A program made the translations under genes and the position numbers. A stretch of DNA of 46,577 bases from Rhizobacter sp. (GTDB taxonomy: Bacteria; Pseudomonadota; Gammaproteobacteria; Burkholderiales; Burkholderiaceae_C): the NCBI GenBank assembly GCA_025350965.1, contig JANXWV010000037.1:1-46577 (forward strand). The letters are read 5' to 3'. How positions within the stretch are numbered: the first letter of the stretch is position 1; the number at the start of each line of letters is the position of its first letter. Below the pieces are notes generated by a model, which searched no databases, was not told the origin of the DNA, and saw only the letters and a program-made list of their open reading frames with translations. Below are positions 7,278-14,701 of this stretch, piece by piece.

Positions 7278-8420
7278 ATGCAAATTAGACTGAACACGAT
7301 CGTTGCGGCTGCGGTGCTGGTGTGCGGTGGCGCGGCCTACGCGCAAGACATGGTCGTCAAGATCGGTCACGTCGGCCCGACCAGCGGTGGTATCGCCCAC
7401 CTCGGCAAGGACAATGAGAACGGCGCCCGAATGGCCATCGACGAACTCAACGCCAAGGGCGTGATGATCGGCGGCAAGAAGGCCAAGTTCGAACTGATTG
7501 CCGAAGACGACGCGGGCGATCCGAAGCAAGGCACGGCTGTGGCACAGAAGCTGGTCGATTCGAAAGTCAACGGCGTGATCGGCCACCTGAACTCGGGCAC
7601 TTCGATCCCGGCGTCCAAGGTGTACAGCGACGCTGGCATCCCGCAGATCTCGCCGTCGGCAACGAACCCGAAGTTCACCCGTCAAGGCTACAAGACCACG
7701 TTCCGCGTGGTTGCCGACGACGTGCACCTCGGTGGCACGCTCGGCCGCTATGCCGTGAAGGAACTGAAAGGCAAGTCGATCGCCGTGATCGACGACCGCA
7801 CGGCCTACGGTCAAGGCGTGGCTGAAGAGTTCGCGAAGGCTGTGAAGGCGTCGGGCGGTTCGATTGCCGAAACGCAATTCACGACTGACAAGGCGACCGA
7901 CTTCACCGCCATCCTGACCCAGATCAAGTCGAAGAAGCCCGATGTGGTGTTCTTCGGCGGCATGGACGCCGTGGCCGGCCCGATGATCCGCCAGATGAAG
8001 CAATTGGGCATCACCGCCAAGTTCATGGGTGGCGATGGCATCTGCTCCAACGGCTTGCCAGGTCTGGCGGGCGGTGCGATGGCCGACGGCCAGGTGGTGT
8101 GCGCTGAAGCCGGTGGTGTCGAAGGCACTCAGAAGGCGGGCATGGACGAGTTCTACAAGAAGTACAAAGCCAAGTTCGGTATCGACGTGCAGGTGTACGC
8201 ACCTTACGTGTACGACGCATTGAACGTGATGGCTGCGGCGATGGTCAAGGCCGGCTCGGCGGACCCCGCCAAGTACCTGCCTGTGCTGGCCAAGACCGAA
8301 GGCTACAAAGGCGTGACGGGCACGATCTCGTTCGACGAAAAGGGCGACGTGAAGAACGGCGCGCTGACGCTTTACACCTACAAGGGTGAGAAGCGCGATC
8401 AGATCGCTGTGGTTCGCTGA
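7278..8420 (+). CDS. Branched-chain amino acid ABC transporter, periplasmic substrate-binding protein (LivJ/LivK type)
   Basis: Periplasmic binding protein that delivers Leu/Ile/Val-type ligands to a Liv ABC importer. The protein is 380 aa. Residues 1-22 are a Sec signal peptide, MQIRLNTIVAAAVLVCGGAAYA, cleaved before Gln23. The mature part begins VVKIGHVGPTSGGIAHLGKD, typical of the family. It includes NSGTSIPASKVYSDAGIPQI, where the Ser/Thr residues bind the ligand alpha-amino and carboxyl groups, and the DDRTAYGQG motif. The ATG at 7278 has a GGAG Shine-Dalgarno 7 bp upstream. The permease and ATPase genes are not adjacent, so it is a stand-alone gene with its own terminator; the true ligand is uncertain. 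Confidence 0.92.
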   Translation: MQIRLNTIVAAAVLVCGGAAYAQDMVVKIGHVGPTSGGIAHLGKDNENGARMAIDELNAKGVMIGGKKAKFELIAEDDAGDPKQGTAVAQKLVDSKVNGVIGHLNSGTSIPASKVYSDAGIPQISPSATNPKFTRQGYKTTFRVVADDVHLGGTLGRYAVKELKGKSIAVIDDRTAYGQGVAEEFAKAVKASGGSIAETQFTTDKATDFTAILTQIKSKKPDVVFFGGMDAVAGPMIRQMKQLGITAKFMGGDGICSNGLPGLAGGAMADGQVVCAEAGGVEGTQKAGMDEFYKKYKAKFGIDVQVYAPYVYDALNVMAAAMVKAGSADPAKYLPVLAKTEGYKGVTGTISFDEKGDVKNGALTLYTYKGEKRDQIAVVR

Positions 8421-8441
8421 ACGGCGCATCTCTGCTGGTTG

Positions 8442-8467
8442 AAAGGCCGCCTCCGGGCGGCCTTTTT
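8442..8467 (+). terminator. Rho-independent terminator after the binding-protein gene
   Basis: Perfect 10-bp stem AAAGGCCGCC/GGCGGCCTTT with a TCCG tetraloop, the 3' arm running into a five-T tract (8463-8467). It starts 22 bp after the stop codon. Confidence 0.9.
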
Positions 8468-8483
8468 CATGGTGCGGCGCATC

Positions 8484-8489
8484 CATAAT
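8484..8489 (+). promoter_or_regulatory. Putative -10 box of tRNA-Leu(TAA)
   Basis: CATAAT lies 8 bp upstream of the tRNA 5' end, followed by a GC-rich discriminator as expected for stringently controlled tRNA promoters. The corresponding -35 position falls on the T-tract of the preceding terminator and is not a clear match. Confidence 0.4.
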
Positions 8490-8497
8490 GCGCAGCA

Positions 8498-8589
8498 GCC
8501 CGGGTGGTGAAACTGGTAGACACAGCGGACTTAAAATCCGCCGCTTCCCGGAAGGGGGCGTATGGGTTCGACCCCCATCCTGGGCACCA
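8498..8589 (+). tRNA. tRNA-Leu (anticodon TAA)
   Basis: Class II tRNA with a long variable arm, 92 nt including an encoded CCA end. The acceptor stem GCCCGGG (8498-8504) pairs with CCTGGGC (8579-8585, with a G-T pair), followed by discriminator A8586 and CCA. The anticodon loop CTTAAAA gives anticodon TAA at 8532-8534. The T-arm shows GGTTCGACCCC. It reads UUA and UUG codons, which are rare in this GC-rich genome. It ends 9 bp before the convergent murI stop. Confidence 0.97.
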
Positions 8590-8598
8590 CGCGTGCGG

Positions 8599-9393
8599 TC
8601 AATCCAAGTGCAAGCGGCTTGTGCTCACGGCCTGATATGCGCCCAGCCAGCGGCTGGCCATGGCTCGCAGCACACTGGCCTCGCCGGTGGTCTGCAAGGT
8701 CAGGGCGGCGCATGAAGTGGCTTCACCTTTCCAGCGCCGGACGACCTCGCGCGCCACGGCCGCACCGGTGTCCACCAACGTCACTGACGTGCCCATCGCT
8801 GCCCGGATGTGATGCGCCGCGAACGGGTAGTGGGTGCAGCCCAGCACGACCGTGTCGACATCGCGCTCGCGCAAGGCGGTGCAATGCCGTTCGACGGCCG
8901 AGCGCACTGCGGCCGAATCCAGGTCACCGGTCTCGATGGCGGCGGCCAGACCATCGCAGGCCTGCAGATGCACGTTCACCTTCGAGTCGCCGCATTGCGC
9001 GCGAAGCAGAGCGGCAAAGCGCGTGCTGGCCAGCGTGGCGCGCGTGGCCATCACACCGACTCGGCCACTGCGCGTCAGTGCCAGCGCGGGCTTGATGCCG
9101 GGCTCGATGCCGACGACAGGCACGTCGGGCCAGGTCGCGCGCAGGGTGTTGACGGCGACTGCGGTGGCGGTGTTGCAGGCCACGACGAGCAGGGTCGCGC
9201 CCTGGTTGCGCAGTTCGCGCGCGATGCGCAGTGCGCGCTCGGTCACGCAGCCATCGCTGCGCTCGCCATACGGTGCGTGCGCCGAGTCGGCCACGTAGCG
9301 GAAAGCGGCGCCCGGCAATGCGCTTCGCAGCTCGCGCAGCACCGACAGGCCGCCCACGCCCGAATCGAACACGCCGATGCTCGGCTGATTCAT
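8599..9393 (-). CDS. murI: Glutamate racemase MurI
   Basis: Cofactor-independent racemase making D-glutamate for peptidoglycan in the cytoplasm. The protein is 264 aa (usual 260-285). The two catalytic cysteines are in VACNTAT (Cys73) and LGCTHYP (Cys186). The N-terminal motif IGVFDSGVGGLSVL and the SAHAPYGERS segment are intact. The ATG at 9393 follows family alignment. It is a single gene on the minus strand, convergent with tRNA-Leu and divergent from etfB, with a 200-bp gap to etfB. Confidence 0.96.
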   Translation of the reverse strand: MNQPSIGVFDSGVGGLSVLRELRSALPGAAFRYVADSAHAPYGERSDGCVTERALRIARELRNQGATLLVVACNTATAVAVNTLRATWPDVPVVGIEPGIKPALALTRSGRVGVMATRATLASTRFAALLRAQCGDSKVNVHLQACDGLAAAIETGDLDSAAVRSAVERHCTALRERDVDTVVLGCTHYPFAAHHIRAAMGTSVTLVDTGAAVAREVVRRWKGEATSCAALTLQTTGEASVLRAMASRWLGAYQAVSTSRLHLD

Positions 9394-9480
9394 GGTTTGC
9401 GCGATCGTTGCGGCATGGCGGGCGGGAGTCTAGCAACGCATGCACGTGATGAGTGCGCAAGTGGTGCGCCAGACTTCGAC

Positions 9481-9486
9481 TAAAAT
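9481..9486 (+). promoter_or_regulatory. Putative -10 box upstream of etfB
   Basis: TAAAAT lies in the 200-bp murI/etfB intergenic region, about 107 bp before the etfB start. No good -35 hexamer is seen 17 bp upstream. The rest of the gap shows an AGAATTCT palindrome (9550-9557) and a GAGGAG Shine-Dalgarno just before etfB, and no gene. Confidence 0.3.
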
Positions 9487-9593
9487 AGAACGACCGTGCT
9501 TTTTCCGTTCGGTGGGCTGTGCGGCCGCCGGTTCGACAGGCACAACCTAGAATTCTCGGTTTCCCAGAGTCTCATTCTTGAGGAGCGTTTGGC

Positions 9594-10343
9594 ATGAAGG
9601 TTCTCGTCCCCGTGAAGCGCGTCGTCGACTACAACGTCAAGGTCCGCGTCAAGTCCGACGGCACTGGCGTGGACATCGCCAACGTCAAGATGAGCATGAA
9701 CCCGTTCGACGAGATCGCCGTCGAAGAGGCCGTGCGCTTGAAGGAGAAGGGCATCGTCACTGAAGTGATCGCGGTGTCGTGCGGCGTCACCCAATGCCAG
9801 GAAACGCTGCGCACCGCGATGGCCATCGGCGCAGACCGGGCCATCCTCGTGGAATGCACCGACGAGCTTCAGCCGCTGGCGGTGGCCAAGTTGCTCAAGG
9901 CGCTGGTCGACAAGGAGCAGCCGGGCCTCGTGATCCTGGGCAAGCAAGCCATCGATGACGACTGCAACCAGACCGGGCAGATGCTCGCCGCGCTGTGCGA
10001 CCTGCCGCAGGCGACCTTCGCATCGAAGGTCGAACTCAGTGCTGACGCCGTCAGCGTGACGCGTGAGGTCGATGGCGGCTCGGAGACGCTGAAGCTCACG
10101 CTGCCTGCGATCATCACCACCGACCTGCGCCTGAACGAGCCGCGCTACGTGACACTGCCCAACATCATGAAGGCGAAGAAGAAGCAGATGGATGTCTTCA
10201 AGCCGGCCGACTTGGGTGTCGATGTCAAGCCGCACCTCAAGACGCTCAAGGTCAGCGAGCCGCCCAAGCGCAGCGCCGGCATCAAGGTGCCCGACGTGGC
10301 CACGCTGGTTTCCAAACTCAAGAACGACGCGAAGGTGATCTGA
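9594..10343 (+). CDS. etfB: Electron transfer flavoprotein subunit beta
   Basis: Small subunit of the ETF heterodimer, which takes electrons from acyl-CoA and other dehydrogenases and passes them to ETF:ubiquinone oxidoreductase. The protein is 249 aa, the normal length. It shows the opening [20 protein letters not shown], the segment [18 protein letters not shown], and the conserved [17 protein letters not shown], which contributes to AMP binding. The family recognition loop that docks on acyl-CoA dehydrogenases lies near residues 190-200. A strong GAGGAG Shine-Dalgarno precedes the ATG. etfA follows after 1 bp, so the two are co-translated. Confidence 0.97.
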   Translation: MKVLVPVKRVVDYNVKVRVKSDGTGVDIANVKMSMNPFDEIAVEEAVRLKEKGIVTEVIAVSCGVTQCQETLRTAMAIGADRAILVECTDELQPLAVAKLLKALVDKEQPGLVILGKQAIDDDCNQTGQMLAALCDLPQATFASKVELSADAVSVTREVDGGSETLKLTLPAIITTDLRLNEPRYVTLPNIMKAKKKQMDVFKPADLGVDVKPHLKTLKVSEPPKRSAGIKVPDVATLVSKLKNDAKVI

Positions 10344-10344
10344 G

Positions 10345-11280
10345 ATGGCTTCCCTGGTGATTGCTGAACACGACAACACGTCCGTCAAGGGCGCCACCTT
10401 GAACACCGTGACCGCCGCACTGCAGTGTGGTGGCGACGTGCATGTGCTGATTGCCGGCAACGGTGCCGGTGCGGCGGCCGCTGCGGCGGCGCAGATCGCC
10501 GGTGTAGCGAAGGTGCTGCATGCCGACGGCGTGCACCTCGACCACGGCCTGGCCGAGAACATCGCCGCGCAGGTGATCGCGCTGGCAGGTGGCTACAACC
10601 ACATCCTGTTCCCGGCCACGGCGGCCGGCAAGAACGTGGCCCCGCGTGTCGCTGCGAAGCTCGACGTGGGGCAGATTTCCGACATCACGAAAGTGGATTC
10701 CGCCGACACCTTCGAGCGCCCCATCTACGCCGGCAATGCGATCGCCACGGTGCAAAGCCTCGATGCGGTCAAGGTGATCACCGTGCGCACGACGGGCTTC
10801 GATCCGGCTGCTGCTACCGGTGGTACGGCAACTGTCGAGGTGCTGACCGCGGCGGCAGACTCTGGCAAGTCGGCGTTCGTCGGCAGCGAGATCGCAAAGA
10901 ATGACCGTCCTGAATTGACGGCCGCCAAGATCATCGTCAGCGGCGGCCGCGCGATGGGCTCGAGCGACAAGTTCAACGAAGTGCTCACGCCGCTGGCCGA
11001 CAAGCTCGGCGCCGCGCTGGGCGCGAGCCGCGCAGCGGTCGATGCCGGTTACGCGCCGAACGACTGGCAGGTCGGCCAGACCGGCAAGATCGTCGCACCG
11101 CAGCTCTACATCGCCGCCGGCATCAGCGGCGCGATCCAGCACCTCGCGGGCATGAAAGACAGCAAGGTCATCGTCGCGATCAACAAGGACCCTGAGGCGC
11201 CGATCTTCAGCGTGGCCGACTATGGCCTGGAGGCCGACCTGTTCGTGGCCGTGCCGGAGTTCGTGAAAGCGCTCGGCTGA
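10345..11280 (+). CDS. etfA: Electron transfer flavoprotein subunit alpha
   Basis: Large ETF subunit carrying most of the FAD site. The protein is 311 aa. The N-terminal domain I opens [20 protein letters not shown]. The C-terminal FAD domain has [33 protein letters not shown] and [17 protein letters not shown], the standard ETF-alpha signature region. It starts one base after etfB. A hairpin terminator (11312-11346) lies 31 bp after the stop, separating it from the acyl-CoA dehydrogenase gene. Confidence 0.97.
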   Translation: MASLVIAEHDNTSVKGATLNTVTAALQCGGDVHVLIAGNGAGAAAAAAAQIAGVAKVLHADGVHLDHGLAENIAAQVIALAGGYNHILFPATAAGKNVAPRVAAKLDVGQISDITKVDSADTFERPIYAGNAIATVQSLDAVKVITVRTTGFDPAAATGGTATVEVLTAAADSGKSAFVGSEIAKNDRPELTAAKIIVSGGRAMGSSDKFNEVLTPLADKLGAALGASRAAVDAGYAPNDWQVGQTGKIVAPQLYIAAGISGAIQHLAGMKDSKVIVAINKDPEAPIFSVADYGLEADLFVAVPEFVKALG

Positions 11281-11311
11281 GCACGCAACTGCGCGCAAAG
11301 CATTGACCCAC

Positions 11312-11346
11312 AAGGCGCGCAACGCAGGTTGTCGCGCCTTCGTTTT
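11312..11346 (+). terminator. Terminator-like hairpin between etfA and the acyl-CoA dehydrogenase gene
   Basis: AAGGCGCGCAAC (11312-11323) pairs with GTTG-T-CGCGCCTT (11328-11340): 12 base pairs with a single bulged T and a GCAG loop. CGTTTTAT follows directly. The Shine-Dalgarno AGGAGA of the next gene starts only 4 bp after the T-run. It can act as the etf terminator or as an attenuator of the downstream gene. Confidence 0.7.
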
Positions 11347-11361
11347 ATCAGGAGACAAGAC

Positions 11362-13149
11362 ATGAGCTACCGCGCCCCGTTGAACGACATGCTGTTCTGT
11401 ATGAAGGAACTTGCCAACCTCGAAGCGGTTGCGAAGTTGCCCGGCTTCGAAGACGCCGGCATCGAGACCGCCCAAGCCGTGCTCGAGGAGTGCGCCAAGT
11501 TCAACGAGGGCGTGGTCGCGCCGCTGAACTGGGAGGGTGACAAGAACCCGTCGTCCTGGAAAGACGGCGTCGTGACCACCACGCCCGGCTTCAAGCAGGC
11601 TTTCCGCCAGTTCGGCGAGGGTGGCTGGCAAGGCCTTCAGCACCCGAGCGAATTCGGCGGTCAGAACTTGCCCAAGACCATCGGCGCAGCGTGCATCGAG
11701 ATGCTCAACAGCGCGAACCTAAGCTTCGCGCTCTGCCCGCTGTTGACTGACGGCGCCATCGAAGCCTTGCTGACGGCAGGCTCACCCGAGCAACAGGCGG
11801 CGTACTTGCCAAAGATGATCGCCGGTGAGTGGACCGGCACGATGAACCTGACCGAGCCGCAAGCCGGCTCCGACCTGGCTGCGGTTCGTACGCGGGCCGA
11901 ACCGCAGCCGGACGGTACCTACAAGATCTTCGGCACCAAGATCTACATCACGTACGGCGAACACGACATGGCGCCGAACATCGTGCACCTGGTGCTCGCG
12001 CGGGTCGTCGGTGCGCCCGAAGGCGTGAAGGGCATCAGCCTGTTCGTCGTGCCCAAGTTCATGGTGAATGCCGATGGTTCGCCGGGCGAGCGCAACGATG
12101 TGCACTGCGTGAGCATCGAGCACAAGCTGGGCATCAAGGCCAGCCCGACGGCGGTGCTTCAGTTCGGCGACAACGGTGGCGCCGTGGGCCAGCTGATCGG
12201 CCAGGAGAACCGCGGGCTCGAATACATGTTCATCATGATGAACGCGGCGCGCTATGCGGTGGGCATGCAGGGCATCGCGGTGGCCGAGCGCGCCTACCAG
12301 AAGGCAGCCGCGTTCGCGAAAGACCGTGTCCAGTCGCGCCCGGTCGATGGCTCGCTCGCGGCGAGCGGGCCGATCATTCACCACCCCGATGTGAAGCGCA
12401 TGCTGATGACGATGCGCGCCTACACCGAAGGCTGCCGCGCGATGGCGCTCACGGCAGCAGCCGCGTTCGATGCGTCACACCACCACGCCGACGCCGAGGT
12501 GCGCAAGCAGAACCAGGCCTTCTACGAGTACATGGTTCCGCTCGTGAAGGGCTACAGCACCGAGATGAGCATCGAGGTCGCGAGCCTGGGCGTGCAGGTG
12601 CACGGCGGCATGGGCTTCATCGAGGAGACGGGCGCGGCGCAGTACCTGCGCGATGCGCGCATCCTGACCATCTACGAAGGCACGACGGCGATCCAGGCGA
12701 ACGACCTCGTCGGGCGCAAGACCGCGCGCGACGGCGGCCGCGTACCGAAGGCCATCGCTGTGCAGATCGCCGCCACCGAGTCGCTGTTGGCTGCCAGCGG
12801 CAGCGCGGCCGCCACAGCAATGCGCAAGCGCTTGACACCAGCCCGCGAAGCCTTCGAGCAGGTGGTCGACTTCATGGCCGGAGCGGCCGGCCCGAACGAA
12901 AAATACGCCGGATCGGTGCCTTACCTGATGCTCGCGGGCAACGTGGTGGCGGGCTGGCAGCTTGCCCGTGCACTGCTCGTGGCCGAAGCGCAGCTCGCAC
13001 GTGGCGAGGGTGACGCTGCGTTCCTGCAGGCGAAGGTCGCGACCGCCCGTTTCTATGGCGAGCACCTGCTGAGCAAGGCGCCCGGCACGCGCGACGCCAT
13101 CGTCGAGGGTGGCGCGAGCGTCACCGCGCTGGCGCTCGAATCGTTCTGA
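11362..13149 (+). CDS. Acyl-CoA dehydrogenase, large FadE-like type
   Basis: FAD-dependent alpha,beta-dehydrogenase of acyl-CoA thioesters, donating electrons to ETF. The 595-aa length marks the long bacterial class with an extra C-terminal helical domain (about residues 470-595). Motifs are MNLTEPQAGSDLAAVRTRAE (substrate/flavin region), VQVHGGMGFIEETGAAQYLR, and TIYEGTTAIQANDLVGRK, whose Glu439 aligns with the catalytic base. The ATG at 11362 has AGGAGA 6 bp upstream; the open frame further upstream has no support. etfBA, encoding its electron acceptor, is immediately upstream. Chain-length preference cannot be read from the sequence. Confidence 0.94.
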   Translation: MSYRAPLNDMLFCMKELANLEAVAKLPGFEDAGIETAQAVLEECAKFNEGVVAPLNWEGDKNPSSWKDGVVTTTPGFKQAFRQFGEGGWQGLQHPSEFGGQNLPKTIGAACIEMLNSANLSFALCPLLTDGAIEALLTAGSPEQQAAYLPKMIAGEWTGTMNLTEPQAGSDLAAVRTRAEPQPDGTYKIFGTKIYITYGEHDMAPNIVHLVLARVVGAPEGVKGISLFVVPKFMVNADGSPGERNDVHCVSIEHKLGIKASPTAVLQFGDNGGAVGQLIGQENRGLEYMFIMMNAARYAVGMQGIAVAERAYQKAAAFAKDRVQSRPVDGSLAASGPIIHHPDVKRMLMTMRAYTEGCRAMALTAAAAFDASHHHADAEVRKQNQAFYEYMVPLVKGYSTEMSIEVASLGVQVHGGMGFIEETGAAQYLRDARILTIYEGTTAIQANDLVGRKTARDGGRVPKAIAVQIAATESLLAASGSAAATAMRKRLTPAREAFEQVVDFMAGAAGPNEKYAGSVPYLMLAGNVVAGWQLARALLVAEAQLARGEGDAAFLQAKVATARFYGEHLLSKAPGTRDAIVEGGASVTALALESF

Positions 13150-13209
13150 GCCGCCTCATCATCGAACCCACGCGACACCTCACCCAATACTTCACGAAAG
13201 CACCCACCC

Positions 13210-14163
13210 ATGCCACTGCCCGGAGTCCTTGCCTCGCTGCCGCTGCCCATCATCGGCGCGCCGCTGTTCATCATCAGCAACCCCAAGCTCGTGATCGAGT
13301 TGTGCAAGGCGGGGGTCGTGGGTTCGATGCCGTCGCTCAATGCCCGGCCCGCCGAGCAGCTCGACGAATGGCTCGCCGAGATCACTGAAACACTCGCGGC
13401 CTACAACAAGGCCAACCCTGACCAACCGGCCGCGCCGTTCGCGATCAACCAGATCGTGCACAAGAGCAACGACCGGCTGGAGCACGACATGCTGATGTGC
13501 GCCAAGTACAAGGTGCCGATCATCATCACGTCGCTCGGCGCGCGCACCGACGTGAACGACGCGGTGCATTCATGGGGCGGCGTGGTGCTGCACGACATCA
13601 TCAACAACGCGTTCGCGAAGAAGGCCATCGAGAAGGGCGCCGACGGGCTGATCGCCGTGGCCGCAGGTGCCGGTGGCCACGCCGGCGTGAAGAGCCCGTT
13701 CGCATTGATCCAGGAGATTCGCCAGTGGTTCGACGGCCCGGTGGCGCTCAGCGGCGCCATCGCCAGTGGCGGTGCGGTGCTGGCGGCGCAGGCGATGGGG
13801 GCCGACTTCGGCTACATCGGCTCGGCCTTCATCGCGACCGACGAAGCGCGTGCCGTCGAGGGCTACAAGCAAGCCATCGTCGAGGGCAGCTCCGACGACA
13901 TCGTCTACAGCAACCTGTTCACGGGTGTGCACGGCAACTACCTCAAGCCGTCGATCCGCGCGGCCGGCCTCGACCCGGAAAACCTGCCCGTGAGCGACCC
14001 GAGCAAGATGAACTTCGGTGGCGACGCCAAGAAGGCCTGGAAAGACATCTGGGGCTGCGGCCAGGGCATCGGCGCCATCGACAAGGTGCTGCCGGCGGCC
14101 GAGCTGGTGGCGCGTTTGAAGCGCGAGTACCTTCAGGCGCGTTCGCGGCTCGCGATCGGTTGA
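13210..14163 (+). CDS. Nitronate monooxygenase-like FMN protein (2-nitropropane dioxygenase family)
   Basis: TIM-barrel flavoprotein of the nitronate monooxygenase/enoyl reductase superfamily, 317 aa. The opening LPLPIIGAPLFIISNPKLV has the family PMF-like substrate strand. AAGAGGHAGVKSPFALIQEI is the phosphate-binding and catalytic-His region, and SGAIASGGAVLAAQAMGADF with YIGSAFIATDEA forms the FMN phosphate site. Characterised members oxidise propionate-3-nitronate or alkyl nitronates. Its place 60 bp after an acyl-CoA dehydrogenase suggests a link to acyl-CoA metabolism, which is inference. Its 3' end overlaps a convergent gene by 31 bp. Confidence 0.88.
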   Translation: MPLPGVLASLPLPIIGAPLFIISNPKLVIELCKAGVVGSMPSLNARPAEQLDEWLAEITETLAAYNKANPDQPAAPFAINQIVHKSNDRLEHDMLMCAKYKVPIIITSLGARTDVNDAVHSWGGVVLHDIINNAFAKKAIEKGADGLIAVAAGAGGHAGVKSPFALIQEIRQWFDGPVALSGAIASGGAVLAAQAMGADFGYIGSAFIATDEARAVEGYKQAIVEGSSDDIVYSNLFTGVHGNYLKPSIRAAGLDPENLPVSDPSKMNFGGDAKKAWKDIWGCGQGIGAIDKVLPAAELVARLKREYLQARSRLAIG

Positions 14164-14474
14164 TCGGGCTGAGCGGAGCCCACCTCCAGGTTGGAATCGC
14201 AGCCGCGGCCGGCTGCGATCCAGCGCCGCATGGGCCGTTTCAGCCCCTGACCGAGCCAGCCCACGTGGCGCTCAGGCTCGGTCAGCATGCCGCAGTGGTA
14301 GCGGCCTGCTGATGCGCTCCACGCCAGCGCGGCGCAGGGGCCGCTGCGGCGCCGCGACACCAGCATGCCCACCGGGCAGGGCGCAACCAGGCAGCACACA
14401 CCGCACCCGTTGCACGCTGCGCCTTCGGCCGGTTTGGGTGGCGCCAACGGTTCGATGTGGATGACGTGATTCAT
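14133..14474 (-). CDS. Small cysteine-rich protein with a CxxCxxCC cluster
   Basis: The protein is 113 aa. Cysteines at 21, 24, 27, 28, 33, 47 and 61 form CNGCGVCCLVAPC plus two more, resembling the metal-binding core of YkgJ-type (UPF0153) zinc/iron-cluster proteins or a half ferredoxin. The rest is basic (RPMRRWIAAGRG). There is no signal peptide. The function is unknown. The 3' end overlaps the nitronate monooxygenase gene by 31 bp on the other strand, and its start faces the sucA leader. The cysteine spacing and family-like N-terminus argue for a real gene. An alternative is a decayed longer relative. Confidence 0.7.
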   Translation of the reverse strand: MNHVIHIEPLAPPKPAEGAACNGCGVCCLVAPCPVGMLVSRRRSGPCAALAWSASAGRYHCGMLTEPERHVGWLGQGLKRPMRRWIAAGRGCDSNLEVGSAQPDQPIASRERA

Positions 14475-14554
14475 GCGGCGCTGGGAACAGCCGTCATTCT
14501 CTGGCGCATATCCAACCCTCGGTCGTTTGAACTGGGCCGCAGAATGGGCGGTGT

Positions 14555-14701
14555 TACAGTCGCGCCCAGACTTTTCGTCCTTCCCGTCCCCTTGCTGGCA
14601 GCAGACAAGGCGGGTCGCTAGTCCGCCAACCGGTGCAGCCGGGACGCGGAAGGTTGTTCAACCCACTACAGCGCCGGAAACCGGTGCGAAAGGTGAGCGA
14701 A
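14555..14701 (+). ncRNA. Structured sucA leader RNA, probably the Burkholderiales sucA motif (candidate riboswitch)
   Basis: A -10-like TACAGT at 14555-14560 would give a 5' UTR of about 135 nt. P1 pairs 14581-14590 (TTCCCGTCCC) with 14641-14651 (GGGACG, bulged C, GGAA), 10 bp. It encloses P2, 14591-14597 with 14602-14609 (7 bp, bulged A, GCAG loop), and P3, GCGG 14610-14613 with CCGC 14623-14626. Downstream are GGTT-GTTC-AACC (14652-14663) and GCGCCGG-AAA-CCGGTGC (14671-14687), which ends right before the Shine-Dalgarno AAAGGTGAG (14688-14696). The unpaired linker after P3 repeats ACCGGTGC and could pair with 14671-14677 instead. A conserved sucA RNA motif is known from Burkholderiales; assignment to it is from context and memory. 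Confidence 0.65.

Noticed and set aside
7248-8486. 412-codon open frame antisense to the substrate-binding protein gene
   Set aside because: His/Arg/Val-rich shadow; the plus strand has a signal peptide, a Shine-Dalgarno and conserved motifs.
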